Notes: generated from the sequence alone by a model not told the origin. Counted from the stretch's first letter, positions 16,213-25,471 are shown. The stretch is DNA of 64,000 nt from Nitrobacter sp051535215 (GCF_051535215.1 NZ_JBPPLY010000003.1:186001-250000), one strand, 5' to 3'. Program-made: numbers and translations.

Positions 16213-18513
16213 TCATCGATGCATCAGCTTGCCTGCCGAAGCAGGCTGCGGCGGCGCCGTATCGAGCGCTGCGATCTGTTCGGCAAAGTGACGATAGAAA
16301 TCCTGCATGTCCTCGCCGGCGAGTTCGCGACACCGCGCCAGCGCCGTGTTCGCCTCTTGTAAATGACGGGTTTTGATCGCGCCCAGCAGCACACCGTGCA
16401 TCCGCTTCCATTCGGCGAACTCAGGCGATGCCGCCACCGCCTCATCTCCCGCGATCGTGTAGATTTTGGTCGGCCGCGACTTGCCTTTCAAAAGAATTTC
16501 GCCCGCCTCCAGTAACGCGATCCCTTTTGCCCGCTGCGCCACGTCCTCCGAAACCAGAAGGTCCACATTAAGCGCCTTGCTCGCAGACTCGATCCGGGCC
16601 GCGACGTTCACAACGTCGCCCATGGCGGAATAATTGAATCGCCTTTGCGATCCCATGTTGCCGACGCAGGCCAATCCGGCATTGATGCCGACCCCGATCC
16701 TAACGCGAGGATCCCCGAAACCGCGCGCCGAAAATCCGAAGACGTCGGCATCGTTGAGTGCGTCAATCGCGGCGCGCATTTTGAGCGCGGCGCGACAGGC
16801 CCGGGTCGCATGATCGGGAACCTCGACCGGAGCGTTCCAGAACGCCATAATCGAGTCACCGATGTACTTGTCGATCGTCCCCATCTCATCCTGGATCGCA
16901 TCCGACAGCGGCGCCAGCAGCGTATTGATGAAATCGACCAGTTCCGTCGCCGACAGGGCTTCAGAGATTGGCGTAAAGCCGCGCACATCCATGAACATCA
17001 CGGAAATGTCGCGGGACTCGCCGCCAAGGCGCATCGCCTGCGGCGAATTTTCAAGCTGAGCGAGCAACTCTGGCGCGAGATATTGACCGAAGGCCTGGCG
17101 CACAAACTTCTTCTCGTGGTCGGAGGCGACGTGGAGTACGCGCTCGACCGCGATATAAACCGCCAGTGCCGCAAGCGACGGGAAGATGGGGTCGATCAGC
17201 AAGCGGAAATGCGAAAACGCGATCCACGATCCCGCGAGTCCTGCAAGGAACACCACGACGCCGGCATAGAATGAAAACCGGGCGCCAAACGCCAGCACCA
17301 GGCCCGCGACCAACGCACCGAACAGAACGGTCAGGACGATCTCAAGCCCGTTTGTCCAGTCCGGGCGCTCGATGAAATCCTGCGCGAGGATTTGTTCGAT
17401 CAGTTGGGCCTGGATCGCCACGCCCGGAACCAATCCCCCGAGCGGCGTCGCACGCGAATCCATCAGGCCCGCGGCCGATGCGCCAACGAGGACGATCGCG
17501 CCATCGATCAGAGGCTTGACCGCGGCTTCCTTGGCGGGATCGAGAATGTCTTTCACGGACACGTAACGTTGCGGCTGGTCGCGGCTGAAATAGACCCAGG
17601 ACTCTCCGTTGCTGGTCAACGGTAGCTTGAACGCCCCGACCCGCATGTCGATCAGCGCGGCGTGGCCGGTGTCGCTGTCGCCGCTCGATCCGGTCCCGCG
17701 GACGATGATGCTTTTCTGGTTCTGGGCGACGCGCAGCGCCTCGACCGCCAGACCAGGATAAACGTTCGTGCCATCGGAAAACAACATCGGCACGCGGCGC
17801 ACGATGCCGGCGCGGTCATGGGAACTCAGATTGATGCCGCCGATGCCCGCGGCCGTTTCATTGAGGATCGGCAGGCTCGACACCGTGCCGTGAAACGGCG
17901 CCAGCACCTTGGCCGGGTTGACGCCGACGAAGGCCAGCCCGGCTCGCACCGGCGGGCGCTGGGCGTTGGCTGCGTTGCCGGCGGCAAAGCCGAGCACCAC
18001 ACCTGTCTTGCCAATGGCGTCCGCGAACGCCCGATCATGATCCGGCAGGTTCGCAAGCAGTTTCAGGGTCTGATCGAGATCGGGGGCGCCGGAATCTTTC
18101 AGATCGTTGGCGAGCCGGCTCGGCGTGGTGCGATCCGGCTCGGAAAATATGACGTCGTATGCGATCACGCCGGAGCCAAGGTCGGCAAGCCGTCGCGTCA
18201 GCGCGGCAAGACGCGTCCGCGGCCATGGCCATTGTCCGTATTCGGTGATTGAGGCCTCGTCGATATCGACGATACGCACCGGCTGATCGGTATAAGCGCG
18301 CGGCTTTAGCCGCTGATAGGTATCGAAGGTACGCTCTTTCAATTCGGTGACGATGCGTGGATCGTAAGCGCGCAGCGAGGTGAGCAGGACAAGCGTCGCC
18401 ACCGCCGCGCCAACGGCGCGAAGGTTCTTGTTGCGCATCAGCCGGCGCAGACGCGCCGCCGCCAAAATGATCCGGACGCGCAGGGTGCCGCGGAAACGCG
18501 CCGCAGCCTTCAT
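16213..18513 (-). CDS. CHASE2-domain adenylate cyclase
   Basis: The 766-residue membrane protein has an N-terminal helix (about residues 32-50), a large periplasmic CHASE2 sensor (about 55-345), three further membrane helices (about 370-455), and a class III cyclase domain (about 490-680). The cyclase metal aspartates are visible in MFMDVRGFTPISE and KYIGDSIMAFWNAP. The lysine in DKYIGD and the aspartate in AMGDVVNVAARIE point to ATP rather than GTP as substrate, so the product is probably cAMP. Its leader has a strong hairpin (18541-18565). CHASE2 cyclases often accompany FecR-domain proteins; one is encoded at 52.4 kb. Confidence 0.92.
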   Translation of the reverse strand: MKAAARFRGTLRVRIILAAARLRRLMRNKNLRAVGAAVATLVLLTSLRAYDPRIVTELKERTFDTYQRLKPRAYTDQPVRIVDIDEASITEYGQWPWPRTRLAALTRRLADLGSGVIAYDVIFSEPDRTTPSRLANDLKDSGAPDLDQTLKLLANLPDHDRAFADAIGKTGVVLGFAAGNAANAQRPPVRAGLAFVGVNPAKVLAPFHGTVSSLPILNETAAGIGGINLSSHDRAGIVRRVPMLFSDGTNVYPGLAVEALRVAQNQKSIIVRGTGSSGDSDTGHAALIDMRVGAFKLPLTSNGESWVYFSRDQPQRYVSVKDILDPAKEAAVKPLIDGAIVLVGASAAGLMDSRATPLGGLVPGVAIQAQLIEQILAQDFIERPDWTNGLEIVLTVLFGALVAGLVLAFGARFSFYAGVVVFLAGLAGSWIAFSHFRLLIDPIFPSLAALAVYIAVERVLHVASDHEKKFVRQAFGQYLAPELLAQLENSPQAMRLGGESRDISVMFMDVRGFTPISEALSATELVDFINTLLAPLSDAIQDEMGTIDKYIGDSIMAFWNAPVEVPDHATRACRAALKMRAAIDALNDADVFGFSARGFGDPRVRIGVGINAGLACVGNMGSQRRFNYSAMGDVVNVAARIESASKALNVDLLVSEDVAQRAKGIALLEAGEILLKGKSRPTKIYTIAGDEAVAASPEFAEWKRMHGVLLGAIKTRHLQEANTALARCRELAGEDMQDFYRHFAEQIAALDTAPPQPASAGKLMHR

Positions 18514-18540
18514 CGTCCGATCTCGACGTAGCTATAGTCA

Positions 18541-18565
18541 CTCACCGTTTCACAAAAACGGTGAG
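18541..18565. promoter_or_regulatory. Leader hairpin before the CHASE2 cyclase gene
   Basis: A perfect inverted repeat CTCACCGTTT-CACAA-AAACGGTGAG, extendable by one A-T pair, lies 27 bases upstream of the cyclase start. On the plus strand a T-rich run follows, but no plus-strand gene ends here. A role in the cyclase 5' leader, or as a dyad operator, is therefore more likely than termination. Confidence 0.5.
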
Positions 18566-18575
18566 TTTCTTGCTG

Positions 18576-18624
18576 TGACGCGTTTTCTTCATGCGATCCG
18601 GATTCCACTTCGCTCGAAAACGCT
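18576..18624. repeat. Intergenic palindromic repeat (GACGCGTTTTCTT family)
   Basis: The unit runs TGACGCGTTTTCTTCATGCG ... CACTTCGCTCGAAAACGCT. Its ends are imperfect inverted copies (CGTTTTC and GAAAACG). Related copies occur at about 35045, 55715 and 57640 in this window. It is typical of dispersed non-coding repeats in Bradyrhizobiaceae. Confidence 0.75.
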
Positions 18625-18874
18625 GAGGGGAGCGACGACATCAAAGTCTCAATCCGGTTCCACGATTTGCGGTCGGTGGCACGACGGCCCGTCGGGGCAG
18701 ACGGCACGAACGTTACCGGCACATTAACGAAATCTGTTCGATTTGGCGCGACGAAAATAGCCAATTTTTCAGCACTGCAAGAGGTTTCAGAACTCCCGCT
18801 CGCAAGATTAACGACAAATCCGCCGTCTGTCTCTCATGCTTGCCTTCGGAGTTTATCAGGAGAGGCAGGCGACA

Positions 18875-19294
18875 ATGATGGCCGATACGTTTTTCAGGAG
18901 GCGAAATCTCGCCCTGATGGCGGCGATGGCCCTCCCCCTTGCAGCGCTAGCCGGCGTCGCATTTTCCATTCATGCCGGAGCGAACACGCACTTGCAGGAG
19001 ATTGCCGACGACGCTGCGCTTGCCGGGGTCAACTCGCTGGCGGCAAATATCGATCGGCCCGCTGACGTGAGTTCGGCTGAAGCCATTACGGCGGCCAGAA
19101 CTGTCATCGCGTCGCAACCGGCCCTCATCCAGAGAATCCAGCCGTCGGTCGACGGGCTGACGATGTCTGTCGTCGTGGAAGATGCCGGCAATAGAATGCA
19201 AGCCTCGGCAACCGCGCGATATGTCCCTGCAAAAGACGGCCGGTCGGTCCCGTGGGTCGTTCACATGCGCGGATACACCGCCGCTGCGCTTTAA
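18875..19294 (+). CDS. TadG-like (Flp pilus assembly) small membrane protein
   Basis: A 139-residue protein from the ATG at 18875 with a strong AGGAGAGG ribosome site. A basic start (FFRRRNLALMA) precedes one membrane helix (about 15-32). HLQEIADDAALAGVNSLA then resembles the conserved region after the membrane helix of TadE/TadG pseudopilin-like proteins (ADAAALAGA). It is much shorter than full TadG, and no tad/cpa pilus gene is nearby, so it may be a stand-alone relative. It is convergent with the beta-barrel gene. Confidence 0.65.
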   Translation: MMADTFFRRRNLALMAAMALPLAALAGVAFSIHAGANTHLQEIADDAALAGVNSLAANIDRPADVSSAEAITAARTVIASQPALIQRIQPSVDGLTMSVVVEDAGNRMQASATARYVPAKDGRSVPWVVHMRGYTAAAL

Positions 19295-19321
19295 CGCGAA
19301 CCGACCAGAGAAAGATTCGGC

Positions 19322-20647
19322 TCAAAACCGCGCGGTCGGTCCGATCGAGACTGAAAGATTGTCGGTCGTATAGTTCGGCAGCGACGAGTCGATCTTGATG
19401 TATTGGACCTGCGTCCGCACGCCGACGTTCTTATACACCTGCGCATCGAAGATCGCGCCGTAGCGTTGCTCCCTGTCGTTCCGCACCATGACGGGGTCGA
19501 TGATCGGATTGGGCGCATCATAGTTGGCCCAGCTGAAGCCGATCGTGGGCGCGATCACGAACTGATGCGGCGTGCCGAACACCCCCAGGGCGAACGCGTA
19601 CGGGAACGCCATGTCGATTGAATAGCGCCTGTAAGAATAGTAATCGAAGACCGCGCGGTTCTGATCGTATCCGGCGCGCGCCGTCCAGTGCAGCGCTCCG
19701 AAGCGCAAATCCGACGTCACAGCCGCCGACAGCAGATCTCCGCTCTGCTGACTGGCGGTCGGAAAGTTATTCGAATCAGAAAAATCGCGACGCCGCTCCT
19801 CGACGAACGCCTCCAGAAGTCCGCGATCGCCGACGGTCGTGCGAGCGGACACGCCGCCGCCCCCGGCCGAGAAATAGTTGGCGTCCCCGAGCCAAACCTG
19901 ATCGCCAATGCCGTAGAGCTTGAACGATGCGTTCTGGCCAATCGCGATGCGCGGCCCGACAACGAGTTCAACCAGTCCCAGATTGTACTGGTTGAGTTTG
20001 TATTGGCGTGAATTGACGCCGAGGAAGCTCGCCTCGATGGCGTCTCCCCGCGTGCCGATCTTGTACGCGTAGTTGGCTGTCAAAGTCTGGAAGAAATTCC
20101 AGTCCGGACGCTTGCCGAACGCGCCGTCGAGAAGAGCATCCTGACCGAGCGCGCGCACCATGAGACTCGAGGGGCCGAGGTTGGCGTTGGTCTGATAGCG
20201 GAAGCCGCCGGTGGTGAACACGCTGAACTCGTACCGAGCAAGCCGGCGGTCGATCTCGGTCAAATAAGCGAGGACCTGCGCCCTGATTTCATCGGGGGCG
20301 TCGGCGGCCTTGATCGCCTCCTGAAAGTAACTGCGCGCGAGTTCGTACGAGCCGAGCTTGAAATACAGAACGCCAAGTTCAAGCTTCACGCGCGGCAGAT
20401 TCGGATTGAAGAACAGCATACGTTCGAGCGCGCCGATAGCCGCTTCATAGTCGCCGCGCTTGACAGCCTGCTCAGCGAACTTGAAGCTCGTCTCCAGATC
20501 GGAGGGATTTTTGTACATCGCTTGAAACAGCGCGTCGTAATCCTGCTGGACCACGGCTGCAGCCGTGACGGGCGGTGCCGGCGATTGCGCCGCGGCTGCC
20601 GAGCAGCAGGCAATCGTCGCCAGCAAAACAAATACGGCTTTCACCAT
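19322..20647 (-). CDS. TPR and outer-membrane beta-barrel protein
   Basis: The 441-residue product begins with a signal peptide (MVKAVFVLLATIACCSAAAAQ). It then has TPR-like helices (about residues 35-145: KRGDYEAAIGALERMLFFNPN, LGSYELARSYFQEAI) and a long C-terminal region of alternating aromatic/polar strands, ending in a terminal phenylalanine (SIGPTARF), as outer-membrane barrels do. This layout matches TPR-barrel proteins of the surface-protein export (Slam-like) type or uncharacterised rhizobial barrels. The exact start is uncertain: a GTG at 20662 has an equally plausible ribosome site. Confidence 0.8.
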   Translation of the reverse strand: MVKAVFVLLATIACCSAAAAQSPAPPVTAAAVVQQDYDALFQAMYKNPSDLETSFKFAEQAVKRGDYEAAIGALERMLFFNPNLPRVKLELGVLYFKLGSYELARSYFQEAIKAADAPDEIRAQVLAYLTEIDRRLARYEFSVFTTGGFRYQTNANLGPSSLMVRALGQDALLDGAFGKRPDWNFFQTLTANYAYKIGTRGDAIEASFLGVNSRQYKLNQYNLGLVELVVGPRIAIGQNASFKLYGIGDQVWLGDANYFSAGGGGVSARTTVGDRGLLEAFVEERRRDFSDSNNFPTASQQSGDLLSAAVTSDLRFGALHWTARAGYDQNRAVFDYYSYRRYSIDMAFPYAFALGVFGTPHQFVIAPTIGFSWANYDAPNPIIDPVMVRNDREQRYGAIFDAQVYKNVGVRTQVQYIKIDSSLPNYTTDNLSVSIGPTARF

Positions 20648-21017
20648 CTGAACAAATGTCACGCCGCCACCCAAAACTATTTTTTGATGCAGGCTTCCTT
20701 TCCATCTCCGTGGAATATCGAGGGAAATCCGCAACCTAATGGGACGGCAGATTAGCGTCAGCCAGCGCAATTGGAACGACGTTAACTGTCGCGCCAGGCA
20801 ATTTCAGCGCGGCGTCACCTTTTTACCACACATTGAACAAGCAAAATCAATGACTTGGTGTCCCGCAGACGAACCTCGGATCGGGTACCAAGGTTTACCC
20901 CGCCCCTCCTTTTGTTCCTGTTCCGAACCACCAGAGCAGGATGTCCACCGACACAATGCGGCCGAGCCCGGCAAAGCGCGTGACATCGGGGCGTCGCTCT
21001 TCCTATAAGGGTGCGGG
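20648..21017. other. Intergenic region upstream of tRNA-Arg
   Basis: About 370 bases with no supported gene. It should contain the promoter of the TPR-barrel gene and that of tRNA-Arg. Confidence 0.5.
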
Positions 21018-21094
21018 GCGCTCGTAGCTCAGCTGGATAGAGCATCGGATTTCGATTCCGAGGGCCGGGAGTTCGAATCTCTCCGAGCGCGCCA
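21018..21094 (+). tRNA. tRNA-Arg(UCG)
   Basis: Acceptor GCGCUCG pairs with CGAGCGC; the D-arm is GCUCAGCUGGAUAGAGC; the anticodon stem UCGGA/UCCGA encloses UUUCGAU with anticodon UCG; the T-arm is GGGAGUUCGAAUCUCUC. The GCCA 3' end is encoded. The length is 77 bases. It reads CGA codons. Confidence 0.96.
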
Positions 21095-21102
21095 CCTCAG
21101 AA

Positions 21103-21369
21103 TCATCTATTTCCATTGGAAATATTGCAATTTTTGCAATTCAGCTTCTTGGGCATCGCCGGTTCGTTTCGGGACGCTGATGGCGGACTCATCATTTGCA
21201 CGCCTTCGAAGCCTGCCCTGTAAGCCGTGGAAGCGGCAGGAGTGCGCAAGCACAAGCGCATGAAGTTCTCCGATGCGCAGGACTGATAGAGCGTCAGACG
21301 GTCTGTGAGGCTTGGGGTGAACATCGCCAAGCCTACACCGAGAAACACCAAGGCCACCGGACACAGCAC
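21103..21369 (-). CDS. Questionable small hypothetical protein
   Basis: An 88-residue frame from a GTG at 21369. It starts with a hydrophobic segment (LCPVALVFLGVGLAMF), continues SLTDRLTLYQSCASENFMRL and contains several cysteines. No good ribosome site or family match is seen. It may be a secreted small protein or simply an open frame in decayed DNA. Confidence 0.25.
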   Translation of the reverse strand: MLCPVALVFLGVGLAMFTPSLTDRLTLYQSCASENFMRLCLRTPAASTAYRAGFEGVQMMSPPSASRNEPAMPKKLNCKNCNISNGNR

Positions 21370-21793
21370 GATAGAGAATTCATTGGTGTGGTCGCAGACG
21401 AACAGCCCAGATTGCAAGCAGACCGTTATGGTTTCTCGTCTGGAGGTTGGCAACGAGCGCGGTCGTGTTGACAGCTTAACGCGATCGCACCGGCAATTAG
21501 CGTGGTCGTTGTCGCACACGATGGCCATCATTGCCAAACTTGACGATCCAGCGACCGTCCCCGGCACGGCCGGTACATCCCGGCTGGTGACGCACCGACA
21601 GATAAACTGGCGCGCTGGGTGGGCTGGTTACGGATGGCTCACCCACCTTCCGTCGTTACAGACAAGCCAGCCTGTGTACGCCCAATAAACCACGGCTGCA
21701 TGACCGGATCGGAGCAGCCTGAAGCTTTTCTTGAAAGTTCGTTCTTTGCATTTTTGCAATGAAGGACGCTTCGACTCGCGGCACGTGACACGA

Positions 21794-21847
21794 ACAGGAC
21801 GCATAGCAGCTTCGTCAAAAACAGGACGCATAGCAGCGTCGCCAAAA
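21794..21847. repeat. 27-bp tandem repeat, two copies
   Basis: Two adjacent 27-base units begin ACAGGACGCATAGCAGC and end CAAAA, differing at two positions. They lie in the gene-poor stretch after tRNA-Arg. Confidence 0.85.
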
Positions 21848-22463
21848 TAGGAATAACTCGAATAGCTTCTTCTCGGATATGCTTTTGATGCTGGCGTTTA
21901 GTGTCCGTCGGCAATGGGGCTGCCGGCCTTCCAGCAGACTGCGCTGGCAGCCCCGCTCGGACCTGCTTGCTACGTTGCGATGTAGCTCATGTCATAACCG
22001 AGACGCTCACCTTGAGCTTGCGTGAGTCTGATAAACGCTGACAATCGCATGGCTCAGCGATCGTAGGTCGCCGTCACCGTGACGTGAGCGGCTGCGTAAA
22101 TGATACGTTCACCTCCACGATGAAGTTGTCATGCAGATGACTGCAGACATATCCGACATCCGCGTGCAGGACGACGGACCACAGACCCTTAACACCACCA
22201 ACCTGATCCTCGGGCTGGCAACGCTCGCCAGGTCGCCCGCCATTACAATACGACAGGCACGACGTCGCGACATGCCCATATCGCTCTCCGCTTCGCTTCC
22301 TTCTGAGTGTTGTAATCGTAACCAATGGAACACCAAGCCATCGCGCGCGCGTCACGTCGCAACGTCTTCGCCGTCACAGGATCGTGACGCGCCGAAGGAT
22401 CGACAGCAATGGAGATTGCGCTAATCTCACAATGCAAGCTCAACCTGCATTGGGAGACTTGAC

Positions 22464-22616
22464 ATGTCGGATCATAGCGAGATGGTTTACACAACGTCGG
22501 ACGGAATGGATTATCCGGCGCATGAGCGGCAGTATAGGACTTTCATCAAGATTGGTCTGATCGCCGCAGCGACCGTGGCCACCATCGTCATCTTACTGGC
22601 GATTTTCCTCGGCTAA
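22464..22616 (+). CDS. aa3-type cytochrome c oxidase subunit IV
   Basis: A 50-residue protein from the ATG at 22464 with a GGGAGA ribosome site. It has the pattern of bacterial aa3 oxidase subunit IV (COX4_pro_2): a short polar head with DHSEMVYTTSDGMDYPAHERQY, then a single membrane helix (IGLIAAATVATIVILLAIFLG). The subunit caps subunit I in Paracoccus-type oxidases. No other oxidase gene is nearby, which is usual for this orphan gene in rhizobia. Confidence 0.88.
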   Translation: MSDHSEMVYTTSDGMDYPAHERQYRTFIKIGLIAAATVATIVILLAIFLG

Positions 22617-22999
22617 GTTTCGGCCTCTCGTTTCGGCCGTCCCTGATTTCGTTTCGCTGGCAATGTAGCCGGTGCTCTAGTCGTGCGCGTGATCCTTGGC
22701 CTGATTGCCCTCGGATTGCGCGAACGACGTGAGCCCCGGCCACAGCGCGTCTTGCTTGTTCGTTGGGTGCGCCTCAATTTTCCACTAAAGCCTCGTTCTC
22801 AACTATTCCAACTAAACGGTGCCGTCGTTTTCGACTTCGGTGAGCGCGCTATCGTTGAGCGATCGCGTGACCGCGACAGTTGCGAGGGGCGCTATCCGGG
22901 AAGCCTCGCCAGGATGGGCGACCGGTTCGCGAGAAGAGAAACGCGTCACATCAATCCTGAGGCCAGATAAAGAAGCGAAAAAGCTCCAAGCTTATCGAG
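22617..22999. other. Intergenic region
   Basis: About 380 bases between the oxidase subunit gene and the next minus-strand gene. An open frame at 22683-22970 (plus) has no ribosome site or family features and is not called. Confidence 0.5.
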
Positions 23000-23782
23000 T
23001 TACTTCCCGCCCTTGAGCACTTTGCGAACTGCATCGAACGTTCTTTGCTCGTCCGGTTCCACCTGCTCAAACCAATGGCCCGGAGGATATTTGGCGATGC
23101 GACGAGCAAAAAACGAAGCGGGCTGCCACGCGTCACGATTCATCTTTGTGAAAATAATGATGCCTCCATGCGTAAAGTATGACGGGCCTTTGATGTCGCA
23201 ATCCACCGAAAGCTGGAGCCGCCAAAGGTCATCCTTCGACATCTTTTCGGGCAGAACGACGTAGTCAAGAGATACAGGGTTGCCAATCGAGCAGCGTCCT
23301 TTCTTCAAGAGGTCGCCCAGGCCACCTTGCGCGGTGACGACAAAGTCGTAGTTGGACGCATCGCGCAAGAAGGCCAGGTTAGGCTGCGGATATCCGTCCG
23401 CCACTTCGCGGGCAATGAGAGACAATGCGAAGGGTCGCCAGCCGAGTTCCACCGTCTTCCAACGAGCCGGCCCGAGTGACATCCCTCCGTCGGCCGAAAC
23501 GTCCCACGTGATTTCGTGCTCGTCGTCACGCGTGTCGCTCTGACTTCTGGCCCAGGAAAGGGATACGAAATCTTCGGTGTCATGCTTTTGTCTGGCTTCC
23601 CATCCTCTCGGAACAAAGTGGGCGGCTTCGGCAACACGGGTCAGTATTTCGTCGATCGTCGCTCCGTCCTGCGCCCGCCACGTTGTCTCGACGCGCCTGA
23701 TCAAGGAATCTCCTTGGGCATACGCGCAACCAAAAATTGCGGTCACGAACGCAGCAAAGAGCAGCGGCCAACGATGAGTCAT
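23000..23782 (-). CDS. Secreted hypothetical protein
   Basis: A 260-residue protein starting MTHRWPLLFAAFVTAIFGCAYAQ, a signal peptide with probable cleavage after AYA. The mature part has no recognised domain. It has repeated aromatic and charged segments (FVSLSWARSQSDTRDDEHEITWDVSADGG, WRLQLSVDCDIKGPSYF) and two cysteines that could form a disulfide. The frame is open 22 codons upstream of the chosen ATG. It is probably periplasmic and is divergent from the coiled-coil gene. Confidence 0.7.
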   Translation of the reverse strand: MTHRWPLLFAAFVTAIFGCAYAQGDSLIRRVETTWRAQDGATIDEILTRVAEAAHFVPRGWEARQKHDTEDFVSLSWARSQSDTRDDEHEITWDVSADGGMSLGPARWKTVELGWRPFALSLIAREVADGYPQPNLAFLRDASNYDFVVTAQGGLGDLLKKGRCSIGNPVSLDYVVLPEKMSKDDLWRLQLSVDCDIKGPSYFTHGGIIIFTKMNRDAWQPASFFARRIAKYPPGHWFEQVEPDEQRTFDAVRKVLKGGK

Positions 23783-23928
23783 GAGGACCGTCCAATCAAT
23801 TTGGGGCACATCATCCCAACGCACAGGTGTCGTCTTACCCCTGTACAAATAGTCGCAGAGCCGTCATAGTCCGCAATTGGCCCGAAGGGAGATAAGTCAA
23901 CAAGACAACACAAGAGGGAGGCAGCGTG

Positions 23929-24441
23929 ATGAACCAACACGACCACTCTAACCGATTGATCTGGGGCATAGCCATTGTCGCTGCGGTGTTCTTCGGCAGC
24001 GTGGGTTTGGTATGGAGTACCGGCGCCCCGCTTCCGTCGAAAGCGCTGGCAGACGTTCCGCCGAAGCCGAAAGTAGCAGTCGCCTCCGCAGATGCGGTTG
24101 CCGGGCTTGACAAGCGAATGGCCGCGCTCGAAGCCAAGGTGCAGGCTCCCCCAGCAGTCGATACCTCACATATAGAGGCGCAGATCAAGGGACTGGAATC
24201 GCAACTCTCCGCCATGCATACGCAGCTAGGCACGTTCAAGGCGTCCGATTTCGACGCCCTCAGGACCAAGCTGGATAACGCCGGCACAACCCCCAAGTCC
24301 GTCAAGACGACGATAGAAACTCTCCAGACGGATGTAGGAAATCTGCGCACACGTTTCGATCAGCTTTCGCAGCAGGTCGCTTCCGAGACAGCAACGGAGA
24401 GCAAATCCAGCTCGCATAAGTCGCACTCCCGGTCGAAATAG
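23929..24441 (+). CDS. Membrane-anchored coiled-coil protein
   Basis: A 170-residue protein with one N-terminal helix (LIWGIAIVAAVFFGSVGLVW), a proline-rich linker (DVPPKPKVAV) and a long heptad region (about residues 55-150, KRMAALEAKVQ, IKGLESQLSAMHTQLG, TLQTDVGNLRTRFDQLSQQV). It ends in a Ser/Lys tail. It resembles a periplasmic spacer or envelope-organising protein; no family is recognised. The ATG at 23929 has a GGGAGG site. A terminator follows at 24512. Confidence 0.75.
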   Translation: MNQHDHSNRLIWGIAIVAAVFFGSVGLVWSTGAPLPSKALADVPPKPKVAVASADAVAGLDKRMAALEAKVQAPPAVDTSHIEAQIKGLESQLSAMHTQLGTFKASDFDALRTKLDNAGTTPKSVKTTIETLQTDVGNLRTRFDQLSQQVASETATESKSSSHKSHSRSK

Positions 24442-24511
24442 CGCGATCCTCCTTCGCCGCGAAGTCGTCGTCTGTCGAAGCGATTTCCAATCGAATTAAG
24501 TCAAGGACCTC

Positions 24512-24546
24512 CCCTGCTTCTGATTTTATCAGAAGCAGGGTTTTTC
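24512..24546 (+). terminator. Intrinsic terminator
   Basis: The stem CCCTGCTTCTGA/TCAGAAGCAGGG encloses a TTTTA loop and is followed by five T residues. It lies 70 bases past the coiled-coil gene stop and ends that transcript. Confidence 0.92.
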
Positions 24547-24790
24547 TTCATGCGCGTCGGTATCCACCCGATCAATTGAAGAACATACATCGCTTGCGCT
24601 GCAAAGCGCGCCCCTCGCTCACCAGCATGACACTCTGAATGCGCTGGCGTCGAACAGAACGCCATTGATCTGCAGGCCGCTTCGGGGGCATCGCAGGCAG
24701 TATCTTTGCCGAGCGACAATCGGACGGTGAAGGTTAGCGGGCTGCCGTCACGCGATATAATTTTCTACATCAGGAGACCATTGGCGAGCC

Positions 24791-25471
24791 ATGACACTCA
24801 CTCTCTACATGCACCCTCTGGCCTCGTTCTGCCACAAGGTGCTGATCGGGCTATATGAAAACGAAACCGCTTTTGAGAGCCGGACAGTTGACTTCGCTGA
24901 TCCCGGTTCGGCGGCCGCTCACCTTGAACGATGGCCGGTGGGGAAGATCCCGGTCCTCCATGACAGTGTGACGGGGCGCACCGTTCCGGAGACGAGCATC
25001 ATCATCGAGTATCTGCAGGAGCACTATCCGGGGCCTGTTCAACTCCTGCCGGGCGACGCCGCGCTGCAATTGCAGGTGCGCCTGTGGGATCGCTTCTTCG
25101 ATCTCTATGTCAGCGTGCCGATGCAGAAGATCGTCACGGACAAAATCCGTCCGACGAATGCTACCGATCCATATGGTATTGGCGAAGCGAGATCGATGCT
25201 AGATCAGGCGTACAGCATGATCGAGAACCAAATTCGGGACAAGTGTTGGGCAGTCGGCGACGACTTTACCATGGCGGATTGCTCCGCTTTGCCTGCATTG
25301 TTCTTCGCATCCATCGTCCATCCGTTTTCCCGCGACCAGCGACACTTAACGGCCTATCTGGATCGTCTGATGCAGCGTCCGTCCGTCAGGCGCGTGATCG
25401 ATGAAGCTCGGCCCTTTTTTGCTATGTTCCCTTACCGGGACGCGATGCCAAGGCACTACCTCGAAACGTAG
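24791..25471 (+). CDS. Glutathione S-transferase family protein
   Basis: The 226 residues show a thioredoxin-like N-terminal domain (MTLTLYMHPLASFCHKVLI, GKIPVLHD, ETSIIIEYLQEHYPG with the glutathione-binding Glu-Thr-Ser) and an all-helical C-terminal domain (FTMADCSALPALFFA with the N-capping aspartate). A cysteine occurs in the active-site helix (SFCHK), as in beta or omega-like classes. The substrate is unknown. It stands alone in its region. Confidence 0.92.
   Translation: MTLTLYMHPLASFCHKVLIGLYENETAFESRTVDFADPGSAAAHLERWPVGKIPVLHDSVTGRTVPETSIIIEYLQEHYPGPVQLLPGDAALQLQVRLWDRFFDLYVSVPMQKIVTDKIRPTNATDPYGIGEARSMLDQAYSMIENQIRDKCWAVGDDFTMADCSALPALFFASIVHPFSRDQRHLTAYLDRLMQRPSVRRVIDEARPFFAMFPYRDAMPRHYLET

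Larger units (their letters stand above)
18514..18874. other. Divergent intergenic region
   Basis: About 360 bases between the cyclase gene (minus) and the TadG-like gene (plus). It holds the leader hairpin and one dispersed palindromic repeat. No gene is supported. Confidence 0.6.
21095..22463. other. Gene-poor region downstream of tRNA-Arg
   Basis: About 1.37 kb without any gene I can firmly support. It contains short unlinked frames on both strands, a 27-bp tandem repeat (21794-21847) and one weak minus-strand frame (21103-21369). Its position behind a tRNA suggests an eroded insertion, but no integrase remnant or tRNA-end duplicate is visible. Confidence 0.6.

Noticed and set aside
21639..21914. 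91-codon minus-strand frame spanning the 27-bp tandem repeat
   Set aside because: Its repeated LLCVLF segments come only from the DNA repeat; no ribosome site or family similarity.
22683..22970. 95-codon plus-strand frame after the oxidase small subunit
   Set aside because: No ribosome site, arginine-rich non-family sequence, and no neighbour support.
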